Origin: an uncultured Erysipelotrichales bacterium
GTDB lineage: Bacteria; Bacillota_I; Bacilli_A; Erysipelotrichales; Coprobacillaceae
Length of the DNA stretch: 64,000 nt
Direction of reading: 5' to 3'
NCBI GenBank assembly: GCA_910579135.1
Contig: CAJTTM010000006.1
Coordinates: 45,846 to 109,845, forward strand
In this document: positions 34,979-43,579 of the stretch, piece by piece
Layout of the letters: every line of letters starts with the position of its first letter
Position numbering within the stretch: the stretch's first letter is position 1
Position numbers and translations under genes: made by a program
Notes under the pieces: generated by a model
Told to the model about the DNA's origin: nothing
Database searches by the model: none
Seen by the model: only the letters and a program-made list of their open reading frames with translations

Positions 34979-35577
34979 TTAATGACCTCCTCTATTTGTT
35001 TTTGAGTTATTTTTCCTTCACGTAATATCTTTATATCTTTACCACTCACATCTATAACTGTACTTGCAATAGAATCTTTTGTTTCTCCATCTACAATTAA
35101 ATCAATTCTTCCATCTAGTTGTTCAAGAACTTCTTTTGTTGAAGTAGTATTAGGATGATTTGATAAGTTTGCACTTGTTACTAACATTGGTCCTGCTTCT
35201 TTTAATAAAGACAGCACGAAATCATTATCAGGTATTCTTATCCCTATTGTTTCTTTTCCATTTGTCATCTTTGAATCAACATTTTCTTTCTTTTTAAAAA
35301 CAAGTGTTAGCATTCCAGGCATAAATCTTGAAATTATTTTTTTAGCATCATGACTAACATATGCATAATTTTCAATTTCTTGTTTATTAGCTACCATTAA
35401 AGTTATAGCTTTTGAATATTCTCTATTTTTTGCTTCCATTAATAAATCTAAAGCTTCTACACTTCCAAATTTTACACCTAATCCATAGACTGTTTCTGTT
35501 GGAAAAGCTACAACTTTTCCATTCTTTATTGTAGATATAATTTCATTCATTTCTGATGATTTTACTACTTTTGTCAT
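34975..35577 (-). CDS. tsaC: threonylcarbamoyl-AMP synthase (Sua5/YciO/YrdC family, short form)
   Basis: The 200-aa protein has the YrdC domain: KVVAFPTETVYGLG, KNREYSKAITLMV, KPIGIRIPDN-like IGIRIPDNDF and MLVTSANLSNHPNTTS. It makes threonylcarbamoyl-AMP for t6A37 of tRNA. The C-terminal Sua5 domain is absent, as in bacterial short forms. It heads the housekeeping operon with rpiB and glyA. AAGGGTGAT precedes the ATG. Confidence 0.9.
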   Translation of the reverse strand: MTKVVKSSEMNEIISTIKNGKVVAFPTETVYGLGVKFGSVEALDLLMEAKNREYSKAITLMVANKQEIENYAYVSHDAKKIISRFMPGMLTLVFKKKENVDSKMTNGKETIGIRIPDNDFVLSLLKEAGPMLVTSANLSNHPNTTSTKEVLEQLDGRIDLIVDGETKDSIASTVIDVSGKDIKILREGKITQKQIEEVIK

Positions 35578-35669
35578 TTCTTATCACCCTTGAAAGACAT
35601 TCTATCATAAATCAAATAAAATTTTAATAAGTATATGAAAAAACAACAAATTTAATATCTTCATATAAA

Positions 35670-35709
35670 AAAAGTATTAAACAATTCTCAATAATCGCAT
35701 AATACTTTT
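35670..35709 (-). terminator. terminator of the deoC-gntR unit
   Basis: AAAAGTATTA pairs with TAATACTTTT, with an A-run that becomes a T-run on the minus strand. Confidence 0.75.
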
Positions 35710-35721
35710 CATTACAAATAA

Positions 35722-36489
35722 TTACCTTCTATTGATTTCAATAGATAATTCCATTTTACTTGTTAAGTAAGTAGCATATTCCAATATAGCAATTCTTCCA
35801 AATATATCTTGATACTTCGTTTCAATTTCAAAAACAAGATCATCCATTTCACCATGAAGGAAATCTGCTCTTTCTTTAGAAATTGGCATAGAATTTAATT
35901 TTCTAAAAGCTTTTACCAATTGAATTCCATACATATTTTCAATAACTTCTATAATTGTCTTATTCATTGATAATAAAATATAATTTTCAATATTTAAGAA
36001 ATATTGACAGGGTATATAAGTTTCTATCATTGAAATAGGATATTCTAACTCATGTGTTACTCTTATAATATGTAATAGTTCACTATTTTCTGGTAATTGA
36101 AATCTTAAATTCATTTTAGCATCTACAATCTTTTCTATTTTAACAATTTTAGAATTTTCTTCTATATCTGGTATATTTCTTTCAAAAGAAAAACTAATAA
36201 ATTCTTTAAATAAAGAATTCTTATTTGTTACCTTTTTAACAAATGTTCCACTACCTTTTCTTCTTTCAATAAGTTTTTCTTTTATTAATTCATCATATGC
36301 TTGACGTACCACTGGTCTAGAAATAGAAAATTGTTTACATAATTCTTCCTCAGTTGGTAATCTATCGTTAGGTTTATATTCACCTTTAAGAATAGCATCT
36401 TTAATATGTTCTTTGAGTTGATAATATAGTGGTAATGCTGAATTTCTATTTAAATAAACATATCGTTGATCTAATAATTTTTTTTCCAT
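35722..36489 (-). CDS. GntR/UTRA regulator of the glycated-amino-acid locus
   Basis: The start at 36489 (MEKKLLDQRY) is placed by AAAGGTGAG. The wHTH at about 15-80 has RLPTEEELCKQFSISRPVVRQAYDEL and RRKGSGTFV; UTRA follows at about 100-245. It is the last gene on the minus arm after deoC. TGT...ACA-type sites occur at 37269-37283, 43317-43336 and 43497-43516, so it probably controls its own unit and both arms. The ligand may be a phosphorylated Amadori compound. Confidence 0.85.
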   Translation of the reverse strand: MEKKLLDQRYVYLNRNSALPLYYQLKEHIKDAILKGEYKPNDRLPTEEELCKQFSISRPVVRQAYDELIKEKLIERRKGSGTFVKKVTNKNSLFKEFISFSFERNIPDIEENSKIVKIEKIVDAKMNLRFQLPENSELLHIIRVTHELEYPISMIETYIPCQYFLNIENYILLSMNKTIIEVIENMYGIQLVKAFRKLNSMPISKERADFLHGEMDDLVFEIETKYQDIFGRIAILEYATYLTSKMELSIEINRR

Positions 36490-36530
36490 CATCTCACCTT
36501 TTATCCTCATAAATATAAAAAACAAACATT

Positions 36531-37202
36531 CTATTGTTCTGCTTTAAATCCCTTTAAAATATTCATTGAACAACTTGTACCAATTCTTTGTGCTCCTGCT
36601 TCTATAAATTTTTGGCAAGTTTCCCAATCTCTTATACCTCCAGCAGCTTTTACTTTCACACTGTCCCCAACAATACTTTTCATCAATAAAACATCTTCTA
36701 TTAAAGCTCCACCTGTTCCAAATCCTGTACTTGTTTTAATAAAATCTGGTTTAACAACTTTGGCTATTTCTGCTAATCTCTTTATTTCTTCTTTTTCTAA
36801 ATAACAATTCTCAAAAATAACTTTTGAAATAACATCTTTTTCTTTACAAAGAGAAACTATACTTTCCATTTCTTTTTGAATATAAGCAAAATCTCCTTGT
36901 TTCACTTTTCCAATATTAACAACATAATCTATTTCATCAGCACCATCATCTATTGCTTTCTTTGTTTCATATAGTTTTACATCCAATGATGTTTGTCCTA
37001 ATGGGAAAGAAATAGCAGCACCAACATGAATATCTGTTCCCTTTAATAACTCTTTACATAAGCGAACAGGTTCACTATTAATAGCAACCATTGCAACACC
37101 CATATCTTTTGCCTCTTGGCACAATCTGATGAAGTCGTTATCTGTGGCATATGCCTTCAAAAATGTATGATCAAACATTTTTGCTAATTCTTTTTCTGTC
37201 AT
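36531..37202 (-). CDS. deoC: deoxyribose-phosphate aldolase
   Basis: The 223-aa protein has the DeoC TIM-barrel signatures DEIDYVVNIG, the Schiff-base Lys in FIKTSTGFG, and VKAAGGIRDW. It cleaves 2-deoxyribose 5-phosphate to acetaldehyde and glyceraldehyde 3-phosphate. No other deoxynucleoside genes lie nearby, so its place beside a PTS and GntR gene is unusual. It has its own promoter. Confidence 0.93.
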   Translation of the reverse strand: MTEKELAKMFDHTFLKAYATDNDFIRLCQEAKDMGVAMVAINSEPVRLCKELLKGTDIHVGAAISFPLGQTSLDVKLYETKKAIDDGADEIDYVVNIGKVKQGDFAYIQKEMESIVSLCKEKDVISKVIFENCYLEKEEIKRLAEIAKVVKPDFIKTSTGFGTGGALIEDVLLMKSIVGDSVKVKAAGGIRDWETCQKFIEAGAQRIGTSCSMNILKGFKAEQ

Positions 37203-37219
37203 TTTTTTTACCTTCTTTC

Positions 37220-37283
37220 ATTATATCATACTTTTTAGCTATTTTCAAAAAACAGTTTTACTATTTATTGACATTATATGACA
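37220..37283 (-). promoter_or_regulatory. promoter of deoC-gntR with upstream GntR-like site
   Basis: TTGAAA (37243-37248), 17 bp, TATAAT (37220-37225) on the minus strand. Upstream, TGTCATATAATGTCA (37269-37283) shares TGTCATATAA with the site at 43540-43549. Confidence 0.7.
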
Positions 37284-37285
37284 TA

Positions 37286-38128
37286 TTATACTCTTTTATA
37301 ATCGTTCTGAACAGTCTCTTGTCGTTCTAAATACATATTTAATATTATTCCAAAAATAATAATAACTCCACCTATTAAAGATATCTTTCCAACAGTTTCA
37401 TGAAATATCAAGAAAGCCCATAATGGTGCAAATAAAACTTCTGACATACAAATGACATTAGCTGTAAAGGCATTTACAACCTGTATACCTTTAGCAAAGA
37501 AAACACCACCTAATGCTGAAACAAATATTCCACTTAAAATCATTGAGACCCACTCTAAAGGTTGAACACTAGAAAAATCTTTAAATACATAAAAAATAAA
37601 TGAAATAGAAATACAATAACTTAACATATTAGAAGTATAAGTATTTGCATTTTCTTTAGTATTTAAATAAAATTGCAAACCAAAAAAAGCACCTGAAATA
37701 ATAGCTAAAATATTTCCTATCATACCTTTTATTGATAAAGCATCAAAAAAGAAAAGAACCATTCCAAATATAACCATTAAAATAATTAATATTTGTTTCT
37801 TTTGTGGTAAGCTTCTATAATCTATACATTGATAAATAAGTACAAAAGCCATAGAAGTATATTGTAAAACAATAGCATTTCCTACTGTTGTTAATTGGTT
37901 TGCATAGTTAAATGTTATTCCTGAAATAAATTGACAAATAGCAATACATATGATCAATTTATTAAACACAATTTTTTTATAATTAAAAAGTCTATTAAAG
38001 ATAACTGCTACAATGGAAGAAACAACAGCAATCATTAATCCAGATTGACTATTAAAACGAATTAATATTCCTGCTACACTCCAACTGATTGCAGTTAAAA
38101 ACAAATAACTATAACCTTTTAAAATCAT
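37286..38128 (-). CDS. EamA/DMT-family permease
   Basis: The 280-aa protein has ten hydrophobic segments in two EamA halves, with VLQYTSMAFVLIYQ and MSEVLFAPLWAFLIFHE as repeat ends. DMT permeases often export or import amino acids or metabolites. Its overlap of 4 nt with the EIIA gene ties it to the catabolic operon, where it could export the lysine or other amine released by deglycation. That role is inference. Confidence 0.82.
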   Translation of the reverse strand: MILKGYSYLFLTAISWSVAGILIRFNSQSGLMIAVVSSIVAVIFNRLFNYKKIVFNKLIICIAICQFISGITFNYANQLTTVGNAIVLQYTSMAFVLIYQCIDYRSLPQKKQILIILMVIFGMVLFFFDALSIKGMIGNILAIISGAFFGLQFYLNTKENANTYTSNMLSYCISISFIFYVFKDFSSVQPLEWVSMILSGIFVSALGGVFFAKGIQVVNAFTANVICMSEVLFAPLWAFLIFHETVGKISLIGGVIIIFGIILNMYLERQETVQNDYKRV

Positions 38129-38556
38129 ATACCTTCTTCTAATTCCTCTTCATTATAAGTTGTATAAGTATATTGACAAATCATTGACTTTCCTGTTTCT
38201 ATCATTTGTTTTGTTAATTGTTTAACATCATTATGTACTTGGCAAAGTAAATATGCTTCAACTAACATTGGTAAATTTGTTCCTGCAATAATTTCTACAT
38301 TTTCTTTTGAAGTTCCTAAAATGACTGATGATTTAAAAGGTGATCCCCCTATCAAATCACATAAAATTAATATTCCTTCACAATCTTTTAATTCATCTAA
38401 TGCTTGTTTTATCTTTTCTTCTAATCTTTCAACAGAGTCATCTATTTTAAAATCAATATAGTGATAATTTATCAATTCATTTCCTTGAATCACTTTTAAA
38501 GCTTCAGTCATTCCTGAAGCAAATTGTCCATGTCCTGTAACTATAAGTCCAATCAT
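38125..38556 (-). CDS. PTS mannose-family EIIA component
   Basis: The 143-aa protein reads MIGLIVTGHGQFASGM, with the phosphorylated His in the TGHG loop, and ILILCDLIGGSPFKSSVIL. It relays phosphate from HPr to the EIIB at 42777. ATG at 38556 follows AAAGGAGG; a TTG lies one codon earlier. It is separated from the other EII genes by the deglycase and kinase genes, but lies in the same run. Confidence 0.9.
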   Translation of the reverse strand: MIGLIVTGHGQFASGMTEALKVIQGNELINYHYIDFKIDDSVERLEEKIKQALDELKDCEGILILCDLIGGSPFKSSVILGTSKENVEIIAGTNLPMLVEAYLLCQVHNDVKQLTKQMIETGKSMICQYTYTTYNEEELEEGI

Positions 38557-38559
38557 CAA

Positions 38560-40059
38560 TTAATCCTCCTTTATAATTGCTTTTTTTATATACTCTAAAA
38601 TATCTTTATGTGAAGAAAATTCTAATTGTGCTGCACTTAAATCAAATTGATAATATTGATTTTTAATTGCTAAAACATCTAATCCTGCTAAACAAGCAGC
38701 CTCAATTCCATATTCTGAATCTTCAATAACATAAATATTTTCTCTTGGTATTTCTAATAATGAAACTGCATAATTATAAATTGCTGGATCTGGTTTCGAT
38801 CTTTCAAACATATCTCCACTAATTATGCAATCAAACATTGCATTCAACCCACATTCATTAACCATATTTTTTATTTCACTTAAAATATTAGAAGAAGCAA
38901 TGGCTATTTTTATATGCTTTGATTTGAGATAAGTAATAAGCTCTTTAACTCCCTCTAACATATATTTTCGATATTCCATAGGATACTTCTCACAATATTT
39001 TTGCCTTAAATCCATAATTTCCTCTTTTGATAAATAAATATATCGTGATAAAATCTCTACTTCCTTTTCTAAAGAACATCCATAAAATTCTCTTTTATCT
39101 GCATCAGATAGTGTTTTTCCATATTTTTGAACCATACTTTCAAATATATATTGCCAATGTGCTTCACTATCTACTATGACTCCATCCATATCAAAAATAA
39201 CAGCTTTTAACTCTTTGTTTGGATATGCTTTTCCAAAAGCCCCATTTTGCATACAAATATTTGAAGCATATAAAGAAGCATTATTCATTGCCTTTTCAAT
39301 CCATTCCTTTTTTATCGTTTGTTTCTTTTTCCACCCTTGATTAACAAGAGAATATACAAATGCAGTTATATAAGCATCACCTGCACCCATTGTATCTTTT
39401 GCTTTTATTTGATGTTTTACACCTTCAATCCATTCATTTCCTGTAAAGAATAATGGTATCTCATTGCCTCTTGTTATTAATATAGGTTTATGTATTGAAT
39501 AACTATTGATTTTTTCTTTAATGTCTTGAATTGATAAATGATTCATAGAAAATTGTACTAAATCAATATATGGAATGACCTTTTGAAAATAAGTCTCTTG
39601 TCTATATTTTTCCTTTTCTCCAAAATCATATGACACAATACCTGAAATATCTTTTAGCAAATAAAGTTGATCTTCTAATTTAGCATTACAACTTGTAAAA
39701 ACGACATCAAAAGTATGAATATATTCCAAATCTTTTGGTAATAAGTGAATAGGTCCTGTCCAACATTGTCCTAAATCAACCTTTATAAATTGTCTTTCAC
39801 CATCTATAACATCTTGAATGCATTGTTTTGTTGATGTGTTGTTTAAATAATGACATTGATTTATATCAATATTTAAACTCTTTAAAATTGATTTTAAATA
39901 ATAACCATAACAATCATCTGCAATATATCCTAAATAAGCACTTTCAATTCCTAATTGAGTAGCATTAACAGCTACATTAACAGCATTTCCTCCTGGATAA
40001 GAAACATTTAAGTTCCGATAAACATCAAAGACATTATCACCTAGTCCTAATATTTTCAT
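38560..40059 (-). CDS. fused FrlD-like PfkB sugar kinase and HAD phosphatase
   Basis: Residues about 1-278 are a PfkB kinase like fructoselysine 6-kinase: GLGDNVFDVYRNLNVSYPGGNAVNVAV, and KDTMGAGDAYITAF with catalytic Asp. Residues about 282-499 are a complete HAD of beta-phosphoglucomutase type: AVIFDMDGVIVDSE, ASSNI, KPDPAIY and VIEDSEYGIEAA. The HAD half is closely similar to the stand-alone HAD at 44689-45336. A kinase fused to a phosphatase is an apparent futile pair unless substrates differ. The junction (GKAYPNKELKAVIFD) is short and in frame. Confidence 0.9.
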   Translation of the reverse strand: MKILGLGDNVFDVYRNLNVSYPGGNAVNVAVNATQLGIESAYLGYIADDCYGYYLKSILKSLNIDINQCHYLNNTSTKQCIQDVIDGERQFIKVDLGQCWTGPIHLLPKDLEYIHTFDVVFTSCNAKLEDQLYLLKDISGIVSYDFGEKEKYRQETYFQKVIPYIDLVQFSMNHLSIQDIKEKINSYSIHKPILITRGNEIPLFFTGNEWIEGVKHQIKAKDTMGAGDAYITAFVYSLVNQGWKKKQTIKKEWIEKAMNNASLYASNICMQNGAFGKAYPNKELKAVIFDMDGVIVDSEAHWQYIFESMVQKYGKTLSDADKREFYGCSLEKEVEILSRYIYLSKEEIMDLRQKYCEKYPMEYRKYMLEGVKELITYLKSKHIKIAIASSNILSEIKNMVNECGLNAMFDCIISGDMFERSKPDPAIYNYAVSLLEIPRENIYVIEDSEYGIEAACLAGLDVLAIKNQYYQFDLSAAQLEFSSHKDILEYIKKAIIKED

Positions 40060-41057
40060 TAATAGTCTACTTTCCTATAATATCTACGTATATCTAATGA
40101 ATGATTAGTAATAACTTCCATATTTTTTGAAATTCTTTGTAATATTGCATTCATAACAACAGGTGATAGTAGTGGTCTAAATTCATCAGAAATATGTGGA
40201 TATACAAAATCTTTACAATCAAAAACAGTTAATTTATTGGTATATTTTTCAAGAAATTTTTTTACTCTTAAATCTAAAGATCTTGTTTTTCCTTCTGTAA
40301 TTAACAATGTTGTACAAACATCTTTTTCAATTAGTTCCAATGTTCCATGAAAAAACTCAGAACTTGATACTGATTTTGTTCTTATCCATTGACTTTCTTC
40401 TAATACACACATAGCATATGAATAACAAACAGGCCATAAATTACCTGAAGCTATCCATATTTGATAGGGCTCATTATGATAATTTTTACAATATTCAATT
40501 GCTTTATCATCAACAGTTTTACGAACTGATACAAGCACTGCTGGTAACTCTTTTAATTCATCTGCAAATTGATTGTATTGATCAAAAAATCCTTGATTGT
40601 TTAAAATTTTACCAATTAATAAATACAAAACTAACTCTTGAGGTCTGCCTTCTTCATAAACAAAGCTATAATCGCTTAATTTTTCTAATGGTGAATCTTT
40701 CTTTCCAACAATTGAAACAATAGTGCAACCTTTTTCTTTTAAATATTGAGCACCTGCTACTGTTTCTGGTGTATCTCCTGATTTACTAGACATAAAGACT
40801 AATGAATTTTGGTTTAATTGATTATGTCCTGTCATAACGAGAGTACTTGATAAAACACAATAAACTGGAATAGGACTCATTTCATTAATCATATCTGCAA
40901 AAGGTTCCATCATTGCTTGTGAACCTCCTACTGATGAAAAGAATATATTACTCAATCTTTGTTGACATATATTGTTTGCTATTGCTTCTAATTGATTTCT
41001 AGCTTCATAAATAAACAAACCATTATCTATCATTTTATTTTCATCAAAATTAATCAT
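40059..41057 (-). CDS. FrlB/GfrF-like Amadori-phosphate deglycase (SIS domain)
   Basis: The 332-aa SIS protein follows fructoselysine-6-phosphate deglycase: SSVGGSQAMM, FMSSKSGDTPETV, CVLEESQWIRTKSVSSSEFFHGTLELIE and the ending LDIRRYYRKVDY. These align with the FrlB ending and GEYFHG active-site stretch. It would split a 6-phosphorylated fructoselysine or glucoselysine to glucose 6-phosphate and amino acid. It overlaps the kinase gene by one base. Confidence 0.87.
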   Translation of the reverse strand: MINFDENKMIDNGLFIYEARNQLEAIANNICQQRLSNIFFSSVGGSQAMMEPFADMINEMSPIPVYCVLSSTLVMTGHNQLNQNSLVFMSSKSGDTPETVAGAQYLKEKGCTIVSIVGKKDSPLEKLSDYSFVYEEGRPQELVLYLLIGKILNNQGFFDQYNQFADELKELPAVLVSVRKTVDDKAIEYCKNYHNEPYQIWIASGNLWPVCYSYAMCVLEESQWIRTKSVSSSEFFHGTLELIEKDVCTTLLITEGKTRSLDLRVKKFLEKYTNKLTVFDCKDFVYPHISDEFRPLLSPVVMNAILQRISKNMEVITNHSLDIRRYYRKVDY

Positions 41058-41089
41058 TTTTATTAATTCCTTTCTATTGTTTTTATAAA

Positions 41090-41118
41090 AATAGCCCCAT
41101 CAATGAAATGGAGCTATT
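41090..41118 (-). terminator. intra-operon attenuating hairpin after EIID
   Basis: AATAGCTCCAT and ATGGGGCTATT pair over 41090-41118, followed on the minus strand by T5. It could lower expression of the deglycase and later genes relative to the EIIBCD genes. Confidence 0.65.
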
Positions 41119-41144
41119 ATTATCTTATAAAAGTTATTTAGAAA

Positions 41145-41966
41145 TTACATCCATCCAAGGAATGACATAAGAATTCCAAATAAAATAATTCCTAATATAA
41201 TAACAAGAACATTAGCATTCTTTTTCTTAAACAACCAGTAAATTAAGAAAACAATGGCTAACGGTAACATATTTGGTAAAATACCATCAAAGACACTTTG
41301 AACAGTTGTTCCTTCACCCATTCCAAATTTTAAACTTTCACTAAACGCTAAGGAAATATATGAAGGAATTAATCCCCCAACAACCATAACACCTAAAATA
41401 CCTGCTGCTTTTGTTATATATTTTGTTCCTTCAGAAATAGTAGAAACAGCTTTAACTCCTAATTTATATCCAAAAGACCCAAACCAAATACGTGATATAG
41501 CTGCAACAATCCAAATTCCAATATATAAAAGTGGTCCTAGAATTGATCCATCTTGTGCTAATGAACAACAAATAGCAGCAGAAATTGGTAATATTGTAAA
41601 CCAGAAGATTGCATCTCCTAATCCTGCAAAAGGTCCAAATAAACCATTACGTATACCTTCAATTAACTTTCTATCTTCTCCATGTTCCTCCATAGAAAGA
41701 ATAAGTCCCATTAAAAATGTTGCCATATGAGGTTCTGTATTAATAAATTCCATATTATATGTCATAAATTCAGCCATATCTTCTTTTGAATCTCCAAAGA
41801 TTTTTTCAGCTGCTGGCAACATAGATAATGTAAAGCCTGGTGCTTGCATACGTTCAAAACTAAATGATGCTTGTTCTAAAAAAGAAAGGACTGACATTTT
41901 TGTAATATCTTTTTTAGTTAATTTACCTCTAGGTTTTCCATTTTTTAATAATTTTCTAGATTCCAT
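41145..41966 (-). CDS. PTS mannose/sorbose-family EIID component
   Basis: The start at 41966 (MESRKLL) follows GGAGGTGAAG and overlaps the EIIC end by 11 nt. The protein has the EIID opening LTKKDITKMSVLSFLEQASFSFERMQAPGFTLSMLPA, then EDRKLIEGIRNGLFGPFAGLGDAIFW, and C-terminal membrane segments. With EIIC it forms the membrane channel. Confidence 0.93.
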   Translation of the reverse strand: MESRKLLKNGKPRGKLTKKDITKMSVLSFLEQASFSFERMQAPGFTLSMLPAAEKIFGDSKEDMAEFMTYNMEFINTEPHMATFLMGLILSMEEHGEDRKLIEGIRNGLFGPFAGLGDAIFWFTILPISAAICCSLAQDGSILGPLLYIGIWIVAAISRIWFGSFGYKLGVKAVSTISEGTKYITKAAGILGVMVVGGLIPSYISLAFSESLKFGMGEGTTVQSVFDGILPNMLPLAIVFLIYWLFKKKNANVLVIILGIILFGILMSFLGWM

Positions 41967-42750
41967 CTTCTTCACCTCCGAAATCATTAACAGTTATTTT
42001 AGCCGCTGATTCTTCAACTTTCTTTTCATGCATATAATTAATATAAGCAAGACAAACACCAACAACTGCAATTGGTAATACATTTGGTAAATCTAAGAAT
42101 GTTGCCATAATAAATCCTAAGAATAAATATGGTGCATTTTCTTTATTTAAAGAAACCATTAATAATAATCCCAATCCAACAGCTGGTAAAATTCCTCCAG
42201 CTATTTCAAACCCATGAACTAACCAAGTTGGGAATGTGTTTACAAATGATTGAATAGGTGTTTGTAATGCATAAGAACATAAGAATACTAAAAATCCAGT
42301 AACTAACGCTTTCAATAACCATCCTGAAACAACTAACTTTCTAAATCTATTTGTATCTCCATTGACTGCATAAGTATCACATTTATGTGCAATACCTACA
42401 TAAAGTGTATTGAAGAAAATTCCAACCCATTGTGCTAATAAAGCAAAAGGTAATGATAAGCCAAGTGCTGTTTTCGCATCTTGCCCAGTTGTATATGCAA
42501 TAACAAATGTCATCATCCCTGCCATTAATGGATCTGGTGGAACTGTTCCACCAACTGTCAATAATCCCAAATAAGACAATTCAGCAACTGCACCACATGC
42601 AATACCTAATTGAACATCTCCCACAACTATACCTGCAAAAAACGCTACAACCAAAGGTCTAAACCAATAAAAGTTTTCTAATCCTGCATCAAGAGCACAA
42701 ATAAATCCTACTAAAAAAAGTAATATACCTTGGATCAATGTAATCTCCAT
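41956..42750 (-). CDS. PTS mannose/sorbose-family EIIC component
   Basis: The 264-aa membrane protein has LQGILLFLVGFICALDAGLENF-like start (MEITLIQGILL), the conserved GDVQLGIACGAVAELSYLGLLTVGGTVPPDPLMAG block and MANFLDLPNVLP-like end. It forms the sugar-translocating channel with EIID. GGGAGG precedes the ATG; 26 bp separate it from EIIB. Confidence 0.93.
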   Translation of the reverse strand: MEITLIQGILLFLVGFICALDAGLENFYWFRPLVVAFFAGIVVGDVQLGIACGAVAELSYLGLLTVGGTVPPDPLMAGMMTFVIAYTTGQDAKTALGLSLPFALLAQWVGIFFNTLYVGIAHKCDTYAVNGDTNRFRKLVVSGWLLKALVTGFLVFLCSYALQTPIQSFVNTFPTWLVHGFEIAGGILPAVGLGLLLMVSLNKENAPYLFLGFIMATFLDLPNVLPIAVVGVCLAYINYMHEKKVEESAAKITVNDFGGEEDGI

Positions 42751-42776
42751 AAATAAACCTCCCTTATATATTTTTA

Positions 42777-43250
42777 TTAAATTGTATATTTCTTATCTCC
42801 TGGTGCAATTTGAATATATACGTCTACACCATTTGATTTCATAGCTTCAAAATCTTGCATATCTTTATCATCAACATACACATGGGCTTCATGTAATACC
42901 CTCTTTCCAGGTTTCACATGCATATTACCAACATTAACCTTCTTAATTGGTACTCCACCTTGAATCAACTTCAACATATCATCTGGTGTTTTGCAAACAA
43001 TAAAAATTTGTTGTTTTGGACTCGCTTTATGAATAATATCTATTGTTTTTTGTAATGAAAAAAAACGAATTCCAATTCCAACAGAATCAGCTGTCATTTT
43101 CATTACAGATTTTTGAACTTCATCATGTGAACATTCATCATCAGCAACAACAATCAAATTTGCTTTACTTGCTCCAGCCCATGCATTACCAACTTGTCCA
43201 TGTACAAGTCGATTATCAATTCTCGCAAGAACAATATTTGGTTCTGCCAT
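42777..43250 (-). CDS. PTS mannose/sorbose-family EIIB component
   Basis: The start at 43250 (MAEPNIVLARIDNRLVHGQVG) follows AAGGAGAG. RIDNRLVHGQV contains the phosphorylated His. The 157-aa length fits the EIIB-sor family. It is the first gene of the minus arm and lies downstream of the divergent control region. Confidence 0.93.
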   Translation of the reverse strand: MAEPNIVLARIDNRLVHGQVGNAWAGASKANLIVVADDECSHDEVQKSVMKMTADSVGIGIRFFSLQKTIDIIHKASPKQQIFIVCKTPDDMLKLIQGGVPIKKVNVGNMHVKPGKRVLHEAHVYVDDKDMQDFEAMKSNGVDVYIQIAPGDKKYTI

Positions 43251-43296
43251 AAATTTCTCTCCTTTTTTCTGTAAGTGCACACTTTACATATCTCAT

Positions 43297-43336
43297 TTTA
43301 TATCTTTGTTGCATAATTTGTCAATATGTTATTACA
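43297..43336 (-). promoter_or_regulatory. promoter and GntR-like site of the PTS arm
   Basis: TTGACA (43319-43324), 16 bp, TATAAA (43297-43302) on the minus strand. The site TTTGTCAATATGTTATTACA (43317-43336) covers the -35 and matches the site at 43497-43516 in 18 of 20 positions. Confidence 0.7.
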
Positions 43337-43496
43337 AATTTTGTTATAAGGATTCCCATTTTCTTCATATATTATCATTAAAATTGTATTATTTGTTATT
43401 TTCGATAAAAAATCACCTATTTTTTTAGTATATTCACTAAAAATATATTTTTGGTTTTTACCTCTTTTCTTTTCTTTAAATATCTGATAAGATATA

Positions 43497-43550
43497 TTTG
43501 TCAATTTGTTATGACAGATTATTGAAATATATAACAAATTGTCATATAAC
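43497..43550 (+). promoter_or_regulatory. promoter and GntR-like sites of the SIS arm
   Basis: TTGAAA (43522-43527), 17 bp, TATAAC (43545-43550). TTTGTCAATTTGTTATGACA (43497-43516) lies upstream. The long inverted pair CAATTTGTTAT (43502-43512) and ATAACAAATTG (43531-43541) brackets the -35. The 43337-43496 stretch between the arms shows no gene. Confidence 0.7.
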
Positions 43551-43579
43551 ATATGTACAAAAAAATAAGGAGGAAAGAT

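Noticed and set aside
43271..43289. cre-like site in the EIIB leader (TGTAAGTGCACACTTTACA)
   Set aside because: Only AAGTG-CA-CACTT is symmetric; it lacks the central CG of a cre site and is more like a short mRNA hairpin.
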